Below are positions 1 through 7,164 of a stretch of 8,809 nt of DNA, piece after piece. The notes beneath the pieces are model-generated. The model saw nothing but the letters and a program-made list of their open reading frames with translations, ran no database searches and was not told the DNA's origin. This DNA is from Bacteroidota bacterium (lineage in GTDB: Bacteria; Bacteroidota; Bacteroidia; Chitinophagales; Chitinophagaceae). Numbering within the stretch: the first letter of the stretch is position 1; each line of letters opens with the position of its first letter. The stretch is from positions 1 through 8,809 of the forward strand of contig JAPLER010000035.1 of NCBI GenBank assembly GCA_026391115.1, in the 5' to 3' direction. Position numbers and translations under genes: made by a program.

Positions 1-3000
1 TGTGTAAACAATATTTGCCGTACCATTTGAAACTGCTGTAACATTTGAGGTTGAAGTAGTGCTACCCCCATTGGCAACAGTTGCTACAGAAGGATTCGAG
101 CTACTCCAAATTCCATTTTTCATTGATGGATATAATGATTCAATTGTACCTAAGCTACAAACCGCAAATGTTGTTGTATTGTTACCAAAGCGTGAAAGAA
201 TAGTTGGTGCTGCTGGACTTTGATTTACAGTCATTGTAATAGTATTACTTGTTGCTGTAGCTGTAGTTTGGCAAGGATTGTTTGCTGATAATACACAACT
301 AATTACATCGCCATTAGATAACGTGTTAGAAGGGAAAGTAATACTTGAACCTGTAGCAACATTGCTACCATTTTTCTTCCATTGATATACTGGAGACGTA
401 CCTGTGTTTGTACCTAATGCTGTAAAAATAGCTACATCATTACTACAGATTGTTGTTAAACCTGTAGAAATGGATACACTTGGAGTAACAGTACCTCCAA
501 CAGTTAATGTTAAACTATTGCTTGTTGCAGTTGCACTTGTTTGACAAACATTATTGGCTGTTAAAACACAAGTAATAACATCGTTATTAGCAACGTCGGT
601 AGTTGCTAAATTTAACGTTGAATTTGTAGCACCTGAAATATTATTGCCATTCTTTTTCCATTGATATGTTGGTGAAGAACCTCCATTAGTTGGCGTTGCT
701 GTAAACGTTCCAGTTGTTCCAGTGCAGAAAGTAACAGTTGTGCTGTTAATAGAAACACTTGGTGTTAAAGTTGTAGCAACTGTAACAGTTAGGCTATTGC
801 TATTTGCTGTTGCACTTGTTTGGCAAAGGTTATTGGCTGTTAAAACACAAGTAATAACATCATTATTAGCAACATCTGCATTTGTTAAAGTTAATGTTGA
901 ATTTGTAGCTCCACTGATATTGTTGCCATTTTTTCTCCATTGATAAGTTGGAGCATTACCACCATTTGTTGGTGTTGCAGTATAAGTGTTTGAAGTTCCT
1001 GTGCAAAATAAAGTAGTACCACTAATTGATACACTTGGTGTAATTGTTGTGCTTACAGTAACTGTAAGGTTATTGCTAGTGGCAGTTGCAGTTGTTTGAC
1101 AAACATTATTGGCTGTCATTACACAACTAATAACATCATTGTTTGCCACATCAGCAGTTGTTAATGTTAGTGTAGCATTAGTTGCTCCATTTATACTATT
1201 ACCATTTTTTCTCCATTGATAAGTTGGTGCAGAACCACCATTTGTTGGTGTAGCAGTATATGTGTTTGAAGTACCAGTACAAAATAAAGTAGTACCACTT
1301 ATAGAAACACTTGGCGTAACAGTAATACAATCATTTGCCAAAACAAAATTGCCAATTGACGTTAGACCAGTTGCAGTGCTTACATTAGCAACTCCAGAAG
1401 TTGAAGGTTTAGACCAAGTGCCACTTACATTTTGTGCAGTTATTAAACTTGAAGAAGTAGCACCACCTACTATATCGCCATTTACATAAGTCATATCAAG
1501 AGAATATGTTCCAGAAAATGCAAAAGATGAATTTACTGTATTTAAACTCCAAAAACGATTTACATAAGCACTATTGCTAATAGGTGCTGTTGAATAATTT
1601 GCAACATTTGTGATAGGTGTTCTTGTAGATGCTGTTACACTTCCAGTTGTTGTAGGAGTGTTAGCAAATGTTAACGTAATTGGTGTATAGTTGGTAGCAT
1701 CACCTATAGGATATGGACGAGCTGTAGTAGAAGAAATGCTTCTCCTTAAATTTCCATTAACCCAACCACTTGTTCTTACGATACTGCTAATGGTATTTGG
1801 AGTTACAATTACAGTATCATTTCCTGTTGTTATGGTTCCACTTGTTAAAGTTAAAACATTGGTTACTGTAACATTACCAGAAGTATTTTTAGTTGCACCG
1901 CTACAAGTTAAATTATAGTAAGATAACCCTGCAACTGTTTGAGCAGAAGACCCATTCAAATTGATAGTCGATGTAGCAAAATTAATAGCTACAGACGACG
2001 TATTATTTACAGTTAGATTACCAGAAACGTTATAAGTATTTGACAAGAAACTAACAGTTCCTGTTCCTAACAAATTACTTATGGTTAAATTTCCAGATAT
2101 ATTATAAGTACCAGCTAAAAACGTTTTATTACTTGCTGCTCCAGAGTTTGAAAATGCAATGTTTGCATAAGTTAATGTATCGATTGTTTGAGCAGCAGTT
2201 TGACCAGAAGCACCTCTATAGAAATCAATTGTTGAATTGGAGCCTAAAATTAAGTTAGGTACAAAATCTTCAAAAACTAAAGTTGACCAAGTTGTTAAAG
2301 GTGAACCAGAGGAGGCTGTAATACTTGCACCACTTGCAAATGCAGTTGTAGGTGCAGCAGAAATAGCTATAGAAGTACCTCCACTAAGTACTCCTGTTAT
2401 AGTAGTACTTGCAGCAAATACACCTGTTCCACTATTTTTTGTTAATGTTCCTCCTACAGCCATTCCAAGACTTGAAGATAATGGTAATGTATATCTTGCA
2501 ATGGAAATAGTTGCAGCACTTAATTGAGTTGTAGCAGCGGCAGAAGCTACAAATACAGTAGCACTAGTAATAGATCTTACAAAAGTTCCAGCAGGAAAAG
2601 CACCACCAGACACAGCAGTAATTATATCTCCAACTTGAAGATTAGAAGTACTTGCACAAGTTACAGTTCTAGTTAGCCCTGTAGTACTTGCAGCAGTAGC
2701 TGCTGAAGCATTAGTAGCTGTTGAATTAGCACCAGTTGTTGTAGTTGTTACTGGAGCTATTGATGTACTAGTAGTTGTTGCTAAACCTCCTTGTCTTCCT
2801 GCTCTAAAAGTTCCGTTTATTGTAACTACACCACCAGACCTAATCCCAAAATAATTTGATGAAGCTCCAATTGGGCCTGCTAAAGTACAGCCTACATTTA
2901 CGGTAATATTTCTATACTTTCCATTTGCACCACCCATATCTACAACTGCATTGTTTATTAAACTCATATCTCCAAAAGATCTTGTTGAGTTTGATGTAAT

Positions 3001-3528
3001 GTTACAACCATCGTAAACAATTTCTAAATTAGGATCATTAATTAATCCAAACGACAATGCAGTACCACTGTTTTGATAAATTATTTTATGATTACCACTA
3101 GATGGAACAGAAACTGAAATAATTTGACTTTTGTTTACTGTTAATGCCGAGCCTGATAATAAAGTGAATGTGATAGGGGCAGCAGGTGTTGAAGGGTTAC
3201 CAATAATTAGACTATCCCCGCCAGCACTTGCAAAATTGGTGGTGCCAATATTCCAAGTGCCACTTAGAGATATTGAGGTTGCATTTTGAATAATAAAATA
3301 GCGACCACCACTTGTAAAGTCTGAAAGTGTGCCATTAGGTGTACCATTTGAGTTAAGTGTCCAGTTACTGGTACTCTTAATATCGCCAGAACCTGTATAA
3401 TACCATAAAGTTTGAGCAGATAAATTATTGCTTGAAAAAGCCAAGGCAATAAATAGCATAACTCCACTAAGGAGTTTCATTTTAGTGAATTTACATTCAA
3501 TGTAATTTGTAAAAGTTTTCATACACAT
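1..3528 (-). CDS. Giant secreted repeat adhesin-like protein, C-terminus missing (partial)
   Basis: The frame is open from an ATG at 3528 to the window edge, giving 1176 codons without a stop; the true C-terminus lies beyond position 1. In-frame ATGs also occur at 3522 and 3480. The 3480 start alone gives a classic signal peptide (MKLLSGVMLFIALAF, then NNLSAQ), so the start is uncertain; cleavage is likely after Q39. Residues 40-250 begin LWYYTGSGDIKSTSNW and are Gly/Ser/Thr/Asn-rich, suggesting a beta-solenoid. Residues 257-296 form a Thr/Ala/Ser-rich linker. Residues 297-570 repeat short strands such as YNISGNLTI and YNVSGNLTV. Residues 590-735 resemble a module frequent in Bacteroidota surface proteins (VNGNLRR, YTPITLTF, FWSLN, GTWSKP, GNFVLAND). 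Residues 738-1101 are four Ig-like repeats and 1102-1176 start a BIG2-like domain (IWSSSNPSVATV). Family knowledge suggests a type IX-secreted surface or adhesive protein, but the sorting domain is not visible. Ligand unknown. Confidence 0.85.
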   Translation of the reverse strand, partial: MCMKTFTNYIECKFTKMKLLSGVMLFIALAFSSNNLSAQTLWYYTGSGDIKSTSNWTLNSNGTPNGTLSDFTSGGRYFIIQNATSISLSGTWNIGTTNFASAGGDSLIIGNPSTPAAPITFTLLSGSALTVNKSQIISVSVPSSGNHKIIYQNSGTALSFGLINDPNLEIVYDGCNITSNSTRSFGDMSLINNAVVDMGGANGKYRNITVNVGCTLAGPIGASSNYFGIRSGGVVTINGTFRAGRQGGLATTTSTSIAPVTTTTTGANSTATNASAATAASTTGLTRTVTCASTSNLQVGDIITAVSGGAFPAGTFVRSITSATVFVASAAATTQLSAATISIARYTLPLSSSLGMAVGGTLTKNSGTGVFAASTTITGVLSGGTSIAISAAPTTAFASGASITASSGSPLTTWSTLVFEDFVPNLILGSNSTIDFYRGASGQTAAQTIDTLTYANIAFSNSGAASNKTFLAGTYNISGNLTISNLLGTGTVSFLSNTYNVSGNLTVNNTSSVAINFATSTINLNGSSAQTVAGLSYYNLTCSGATKNTSGNVTVTNVLTLTSGTITTGNDTVIVTPNTISSIVRTSGWVNGNLRRSISSTTARPYPIGDATNYTPITLTFANTPTTTGSVTASTRTPITNVANYSTAPISNSAYVNRFWSLNTVNSSFAFSGTYSLDMTYVNGDIVGGATSSSLITAQNVSGTWSKPSTSGVANVSTATGLTSIGNFVLANDCITVTPSVSISGTTLFCTGTSNTYTATPTNGGSAPTYQWRKNGNSINGATNATLTLTTADVANNDVISCVMTANNVCQTTATATSNNLTVTVSTTITPSVSISGTTLFCTGTSNTYTATPTNGGNAPTYQWRKNGNNISGATNSTLTLTNADVANNDVITCVLTANNLCQTSATANSNSLTVTVATTLTPSVSINSTTVTFCTGTTGTFTATPTNGGSSPTYQWKKNGNNISGATNSTLNLATTDVANNDVITCVLTANNVCQTSATATSNSLTLTVGGTVTPSVSISTGLTTICSNDVAIFTALGTNTGTSPVYQWKKNGSNVATGSSITFPSNTLSNGDVISCVLSANNPCQTTATATSNTITMTVNQSPAAPTILSRFGNNTTTFAVCSLGTIESLYPSMKNGIWSSSNPSVATVANGGSTTSTSNVTAVSNGTANIVYT
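226..1317 (-). repeat. Four tandem Ig-like repeats of about 92 residues inside the adhesin gene
   Basis: In coding order the units are 1317-1042 (92 aa), 1041-766 (92 aa), 765-487 (93 aa) and 486 to about 226 (87 aa, most diverged). Each begins TPSVSI, carries a first Cys (FCTGT or ICSND), a central PTYQW(R/K)KNG strand typical of Ig-like folds, and ends DVI(S/T)CV followed by ANN.CQT. That gives three conserved Cys per unit. The first three are also close at the DNA level: 32 identical bases are shared by 551-582 and 830-861, and 26 by 926-951 and 1202-1227, offset by one repeat length. This suggests recent duplication or gene conversion. Such arrays usually act as spacers or stalks that carry a binding domain away from the cell surface. 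Confidence 0.88.
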
Positions 3529-3566
3529 TTTTTTAGCAATTGTTAAATAAAAAATATTTGATACAA

Positions 3567-3594
3567 CATTACAATCGATTGCAGTATTGTAATG
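3567..3594. promoter_or_regulatory. Perfect 9-bp inverted repeat in the adhesin leader
   Basis: CATTACAAT (3567-3575) and ATTGTAATG (3586-3594) are perfect reverse complements separated by 10 nt. The self-palindrome CAATCGATTG sits at 3572-3581. The element lies 38 nt upstream of the farthest adhesin ATG (3528), on the non-coding side. It could be an operator for a dimeric regulator or an mRNA-leader hairpin. The dyad is directly visible; its function is inferred. Confidence 0.4.
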
Positions 3595-3639
3595 ATTAAT
3601 TGGTTTCTGAATTGTTACATAATATTATTTCCCATTTCT

Positions 3640-3672
3640 GAAAAATAATTCTAGTTTCCGAAATATTGCAAA
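3640..3672 (-). promoter_or_regulatory. Weak candidate Bacteroidota-type promoter for the adhesin gene
   Basis: Reading the minus strand, TTTG (3672-3669) is followed after 21 nt by TATTTTTC (3647-3640). This matches the Bacteroidota -7 consensus TAnnTTTG at 7 of 8 positions, with a spacing close to the usual range. It would give a leader of roughly 100 nt containing the 3567-3594 dyad. The region is so AT-rich that similar matches arise by chance; TATTTTTT nearer the gene is another imperfect match. Treat as tentative. Confidence 0.22.
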
Positions 3673-3721
3673 TCATTCATTCTCAGTTTTTTTTCTTGAC
3701 AATAAATTGATTTATAAAATA

Positions 3722-3756
3722 AAATTAATTTTATAGCCTATACTAAAAATTAATTT
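3722..3756 (-). terminator. A/T-rich hairpin downstream of dctA, candidate terminator
   Basis: AAATTAATTTT (3722-3732) is perfectly complementary to AAAATTAATTT (3746-3756). The stem extends by TAG/CTA with a one-base bulge at 3733, leaving a 6-nt loop. On the minus strand it lies about 50 nt after the dctA stop and is followed by a T-rich stretch (TATTTTAT). The 11-bp main stem has no G or C, so it is weaker than a standard Rho-independent terminator. Position after the last operon gene and before a new leader supports the call. Confidence 0.4.
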
Positions 3757-3806
3757 CAAAATAATTCATTAATCAAAACGAACATTATTTCCTTACAAAA
3801 AAAGAA

Positions 3807-5048
3807 TTACCCTATTGTTTCTTTAGCAGTTTTTAAATCAATTTCTTTTTCCCATTTGGCAACATAAATAGTTGCAACTGCGTTGCCAATAATATTTGTT
3901 AATGCCCTTCCTTCACTCATAAATCTATCAATACCTAAGATCAAAGCAATTGATGCTACAGGAATATGTCCTACAGCAGGTAATGTTGCAGCTAAAGTAA
4001 TAAACCCACTACCTGTAACACCTGCTGCTCCTTTTGATGTAAGTAATAAAATAAGGAGTAAAGAAATTTGTTGGCCAATATCCATTGGCGTATTAGTAGC
4101 TTGTGCTAAAAATACTGCAGCCATAGTTAAATAAATAGATGTTCCATCTAAATTAAAAGAGTAACCTGTTGGAACAACAAGACCAACTACAGACTCTGAA
4201 CATCCAGTTTTTTCTAATTTATTCATCAACCCAGGCAATGCCGCTTCTGATGATGAGGTTCCCAAAACAATTAAAAGCTCTTCCTTAAGGAAACCTAATA
4301 ATCTAAACAAGTTAAATCCTGCAAACTTTAAAATTCCTCCTAGTACAAAAACAATAAAAATAATACAGGTAATATAAAAGGCAATCATTAATTGTCCAAG
4401 TGATGCTAATGAACCAATACCATATTTTCCTATGGTAAAACTCATAGCTCCTAACGCACCAATTGGAGCTACTTTCATTATAATATTAATAACAGTAAAT
4501 AAGGCTTTCTCAAGAGACTTTATCCCACTTAACAATGGTTTGCCTTTATCTCCTATTTTAGATAATGCAAAACCAAGTAAAACTGAGAAAAATAATACTT
4601 GTAATAAATCGCTATTGGATAAAGCACTTACAATATTTTCTGGAATAATATGAAGAATAAAATCTGTAAACGTTCTATTTTTTCCTTCTGTTATAAAGCC
4701 TTCAACAGCTTTGGTATCTAGTGTTGCAGGATTAATATTCATACCTACACCTGGTTTTAAAATATTAATAACAACTAGGCCTATTATTAAAGCTAAGGAA
4801 GTAACTATTTCAAAATACAAGATTGCTTTTAAACCAACACGACCTACCTTTTTGGTATCTTGCATACCAGATATTCCTGTAACTATTGTACAAAAAATAA
4901 CAGGTGCAATCATCATTTTAACTAATTTGATAAATGCATCCCCGAAAGGTTTTAATTCAACAGCAAAAGATGGATAAAAATGACCAATTAATACGCCAAT
5001 TACTATGGCAATTAAAACTTGTACATATAGTATTTTTATAAATTTCAT
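3807..5048 (-). CDS. dctA: C4-dicarboxylate:cation symporter, DctA type (DAACS/SLC1 family)
   Basis: This 413-residue inner-membrane carrier is close to the usual DctA length of about 430. It probably imports succinate, fumarate or malate with Na+ or H+. Family hallmarks are all present: the serine-rich hairpin GTSSSEAALPGL (263-274), GYSFNLDGTSIYLTMA (295-310), the second hairpin SKGAAGVTGSGF (338-349), and GIDRFMSEGRALTN (372-385). In the last motif the place of the aspartate that contacts the amino group in glutamate/aspartate carriers such as GltPh holds Ser378, while the carboxylate-binding Arg381 and Asn385 remain. This favours dicarboxylates over amino acids and is typical of DctA. The start is the first ATG, with a short Lys-containing N-terminus entering TM1; only A/T-rich sequence precedes it. 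It is the last gene of the cluster, 51 nt after the LTD lipoprotein gene, and a hairpin lies in that gap. The exact substrate is inferred. Confidence 0.93.
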   Translation of the reverse strand: MKFIKILYVQVLIAIVIGVLIGHFYPSFAVELKPFGDAFIKLVKMMIAPVIFCTIVTGISGMQDTKKVGRVGLKAILYFEIVTSLALIIGLVVINILKPGVGMNINPATLDTKAVEGFITEGKNRTFTDFILHIIPENIVSALSNSDLLQVLFFSVLLGFALSKIGDKGKPLLSGIKSLEKALFTVINIIMKVAPIGALGAMSFTIGKYGIGSLASLGQLMIAFYITCIIFIVFVLGGILKFAGFNLFRLLGFLKEELLIVLGTSSSEAALPGLMNKLEKTGCSESVVGLVVPTGYSFNLDGTSIYLTMAAVFLAQATNTPMDIGQQISLLLILLLTSKGAAGVTGSGFITLAATLPAVGHIPVASIALILGIDRFMSEGRALTNIIGNAVATIYVAKWEKEIDLKTAKETIG

Positions 5049-5061
5049 TTTGTATTTTTAA

Positions 5062-5097
5062 TATGATGAATCACATAAATTGTATTGCATCATCATA
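5062..5097 (-). promoter_or_regulatory. Inverted repeat in the gap before dctA
   Basis: TATGATGA (5062-5069) and TCATCATA (5090-5097) are perfect reverse complements around a 20-nt spacer. In the minus-strand RNA, further imperfect pairing inside (ACA with TGT) could extend the stem. It starts 2 nt after the lipoprotein stop and ends 13 nt before the dctA ATG. It could attenuate transcription, adjust dctA translation, protect processed mRNA ends, or bind a regulator. There is no T-tract, so a full terminator is unlikely. Confidence 0.35.
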
Positions 5098-5099
5098 AA

Positions 5100-5867
5100 C
5101 TATTGAGTGCGTAAACCAATATTTTTATAGTCCCAAAGTCTATCTAAAGATATTTTCCATTCTGAATTATCAGCAGTTGTTCCTTTAGCTGTATTCCAAT
5201 CTGTAGTTGGATCTTTTACAGTTTTCTTTCTTAAAAAAGTTCTGTTTCTTGTATCTAAATTTTCTCCAGCAATTGTCCACATTATATTATTTCTAGCACT
5301 TGCAGTTCCTTGAAAAGTAGTTCGTTTTACGAATGGGCTTCCAAAAACGTCAATAATTTTATAGCTGTTTCCATTTAAGTTAAAAGTTCCTGCTGCATCT
5401 TTTTTTAATAATGCAATAGCACTGTTACCACTTAATTGTAAAGGCAAACTTGCAGATGCAGAAGTTGTGCTTGTAGTACCCCAAGTGGTATCTGATTTAA
5501 CAAAAGTTGAACTACACTGTGGTGATGCAATTACATAACATTTACCTGTATCTAAAGTTCTTTTAAAAGTAATAAATGAACTACTCGATGTAAAGTTAAA
5601 ATCAGTTACTGTAGCTGTATCTGTAACAGCAAAATATCCAATAGCATAATTTGACAGGTCAATTGTATTTGTTGTTCCATTGAATAATTCAACATAATGA
5701 TTTCTTACCCCACCACCAGATGGGTCAGTATTAATGGCTGTAGAAACTTCAGATATCAATAAATCTGAAGTAATTACTGGTGGTATGGGTGGATCGAATG
5801 TTATTTTTGAAGTACAACTTCCTAAAAAAACTACTGCAATGATGTAATAAAATATGTTTGATTTCAT
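5100..5867 (-). CDS. Surface lipoprotein with lamin-tail-like (LTD) domain
   Basis: This 255-residue protein starts at the ATG at 5867. An upstream in-frame ATG at 5900 would add 11 residues and overlap the preceding porin gene, but the 5867 start gives a clean type II signal peptide (MKSNIFYYIIAVVFLGSC) with lipobox LGSC and lipid-anchoring Cys18. It sits 10 nt after the porin stop. A short Pro-rich linker (DPPIPPV) follows. From residue 35 the sequence DLLISEVS, then NHYVELFNGT and IDLSNYAIGYF, matches the pattern of bacterial LTD domains, an Ig-like beta-sandwich common in secreted Bacteroidota proteins. A further stretch (CYVIASPQC, then SAIALLKKD and YKIIDVFG) completes it. The C-terminal 60 residues (RNRTFLRKKTV, then WKISLDRLWDY) resemble the tail of such proteins. 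No catalytic residues are visible, so a binding or accessory role for the neighbouring porins and hydrolase is inferred. Function unknown. Confidence 0.8.
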   Translation of the reverse strand: MKSNIFYYIIAVVFLGSCTSKITFDPPIPPVITSDLLISEVSTAINTDPSGGGVRNHYVELFNGTTNTIDLSNYAIGYFAVTDTATVTDFNFTSSSSFITFKRTLDTGKCYVIASPQCSSTFVKSDTTWGTTSTTSASASLPLQLSGNSAIALLKKDAAGTFNLNGNSYKIIDVFGSPFVKRTTFQGTASARNNIMWTIAGENLDTRNRTFLRKKTVKDPTTDWNTAKGTTADNSEWKISLDRLWDYKNIGLRTQ

Positions 5868-5877
5868 TTTGAATGAT

Positions 5878-7149
5878 TTATAATAAAATTTGAATGGCAA
5901 GATTGCTAACCCATTTTTTTGTACTTATCAAAGGATTTTTTTCTTCGATATATGTGGCATTCAAGCCCATTTTTACAGCATTGTTTTTAATAAATTTATT
6001 AATGCCGAACGTGTACCAATTTTGTTGGTCAACTAATGAAGTTGCTATATTAAATTCAGGAGTTACTGAAGAATATCTGCCATCTATAGCCCAACCATTT
6101 TTAAAAATATAAGATGATTGTATATTGAATGCGTTTCCAACATTATAATATGAGCTTGCCATTTCTGTTGTTAGTTTTATAGTTGCACCAGCGTTGGTAT
6201 ATAGCTCATTTCCATCAATACTTCCATTTACATACTCTCCTACTATTGAAAATCCATTATGTTTAAAAATGATATCAGCAACAACCTTGGTATAATTAGC
6301 ATAATCTACTAATCCATTCTTGTTGTAAATAGCAGGTGTAACATTATTGTCTGAACCTATAGGGCTAGTTACTTTTGAGTTATAACTAGCTGCAAAACCA
6401 ATAGCTAATCTTGGCTTTTTTTCTCTGTAAATATCCTGAGCTATAAAAGCATTATTTTTAATAAAATCTCCAAAAGGCATTATATCAATTCTACCTCCAT
6501 ATTTAAATCCAACATTTGGTTGAGTGCCAAAGAAGTTTTGTCCTTCGCCAGTTGTAATAGAAACTGACGGATAAATTCTACATTTTTTTACATTAAAATT
6601 GGTTTCAAAAAATAAACCACCTTCTCTGGTAGAGCCTACAAAATTTTGCATTAAGCCACCAAAAACAGAACCATCATTTGATTTACCAGCAAGTGTTTGA
6701 CCCATAAATTGAGAATAGCGTTCATCTGCCATTGCTAAACGATTATTGGTGTTGGTTTGTCTTTGTCCCAAGATAACTTTAGCTCTTTTTTTGAAAACAG
6801 AAAATCCTACCCAACCTTCTAGAATAGGTGTTGTACTTGTAAAATCTGTCATAATACCAAAAGACAGTTTATCTTTTAATGCAGATGCTTTAAGAGAAAG
6901 TCTTACAAGATTTAGTGATAATCTGTTGCTTTTTGAAGTTATAGAAGCAGAATCAAATTGGCTTAACTGCAAACCAGATTGAACAGTACTCAATAAGTTG
7001 AATTTTGTTCCTTCACCTTTTCCTACATTAATAAAGGTTCCTTCTCCATTTATATAATAAATCGAGGAATCTACTGGTGTTGATTGTGCATTTATTTTGC
7101 TTACAAAAAGCAACAATGAACAACTATAAATAAATATTTTTTTCATCAT
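5878..7149 (-). CDS. Outer-membrane beta-barrel porin, OprP/OprO-like (second of a tandem pair)
   Basis: This 423-residue protein has a type I signal peptide (MMKKIFIYSCSLLLF, ending INAQ at residue 22), followed by many alternating amphipathic strands as in outer-membrane barrels. It shares with the upstream porin the blocks SITTG (197-201), FKYGGRIDIMPF (215-226) and DIYREKKPRLAIG (239-251), plus WAIDGRYSS near the C-terminus, so the two are paralogues. The family is annotated phosphate- or polyphosphate-selective after Pseudomonas OprP/OprO, but Bacteroidota members cover other anionic solutes, so specificity cannot be read here. The protein ends IQILL rather than in the aromatic residue usual for the BAM recognition signal. 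It begins 15 nt after the first porin gene and is followed after 10 nt by the lipoprotein gene, which indicates co-transcription. Barrel assignment is confident; substrate is not known. Confidence 0.83.
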   Translation of the reverse strand: MMKKIFIYSCSLLLFVSKINAQSTPVDSSIYYINGEGTFINVGKGEGTKFNLLSTVQSGLQLSQFDSASITSKSNRLSLNLVRLSLKASALKDKLSFGIMTDFTSTTPILEGWVGFSVFKKRAKVILGQRQTNTNNRLAMADERYSQFMGQTLAGKSNDGSVFGGLMQNFVGSTREGGLFFETNFNVKKCRIYPSVSITTGEGQNFFGTQPNVGFKYGGRIDIMPFGDFIKNNAFIAQDIYREKKPRLAIGFAASYNSKVTSPIGSDNNVTPAIYNKNGLVDYANYTKVVADIIFKHNGFSIVGEYVNGSIDGNELYTNAGATIKLTTEMASSYYNVGNAFNIQSSYIFKNGWAIDGRYSSVTPEFNIATSLVDQQNWYTFGINKFIKNNAVKMGLNATYIEEKNPLISTKKWVSNLAIQILL

Positions 7150-7164
7150 AATTATTTTAATTTG

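Noticed and set aside
226..1317. CRISPR array, considered because of the regular repetition
   Set aside because: The units are 276-279 bp, coding and in frame, with no short direct repeats and unique spacers.
722..2527. Plus-strand open frames at 722-943, 1262-1489, 1691-1918 and 2237-2527
   Set aside because: They are antisense to the continuous minus-strand adhesin frame. Two of them look alike only because the Ig-like repeats beneath them are alike.
3264..3467. Minus-strand 67-codon frame within the adhesin N-terminus
   Set aside because: It is out of frame with the long open frame, which has a signal peptide and domain-like content across the same bases.
3883..4977. Three plus-strand frames opposite dctA
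   Set aside because: They mirror the hydrophobic minus-strand transporter, whose family motifs are complete.
5868..5900. Longer start for the LTD lipoprotein at 5900
   Set aside because: It overlaps the porin gene and places 11 extra residues before the signal peptide; the 5867 ATG gives a standard lipoprotein signal.
5894..6982. Plus-strand frames opposite the second porin
   Set aside because: They are antisense to a well-supported porin and have no recognisable domains or start context.
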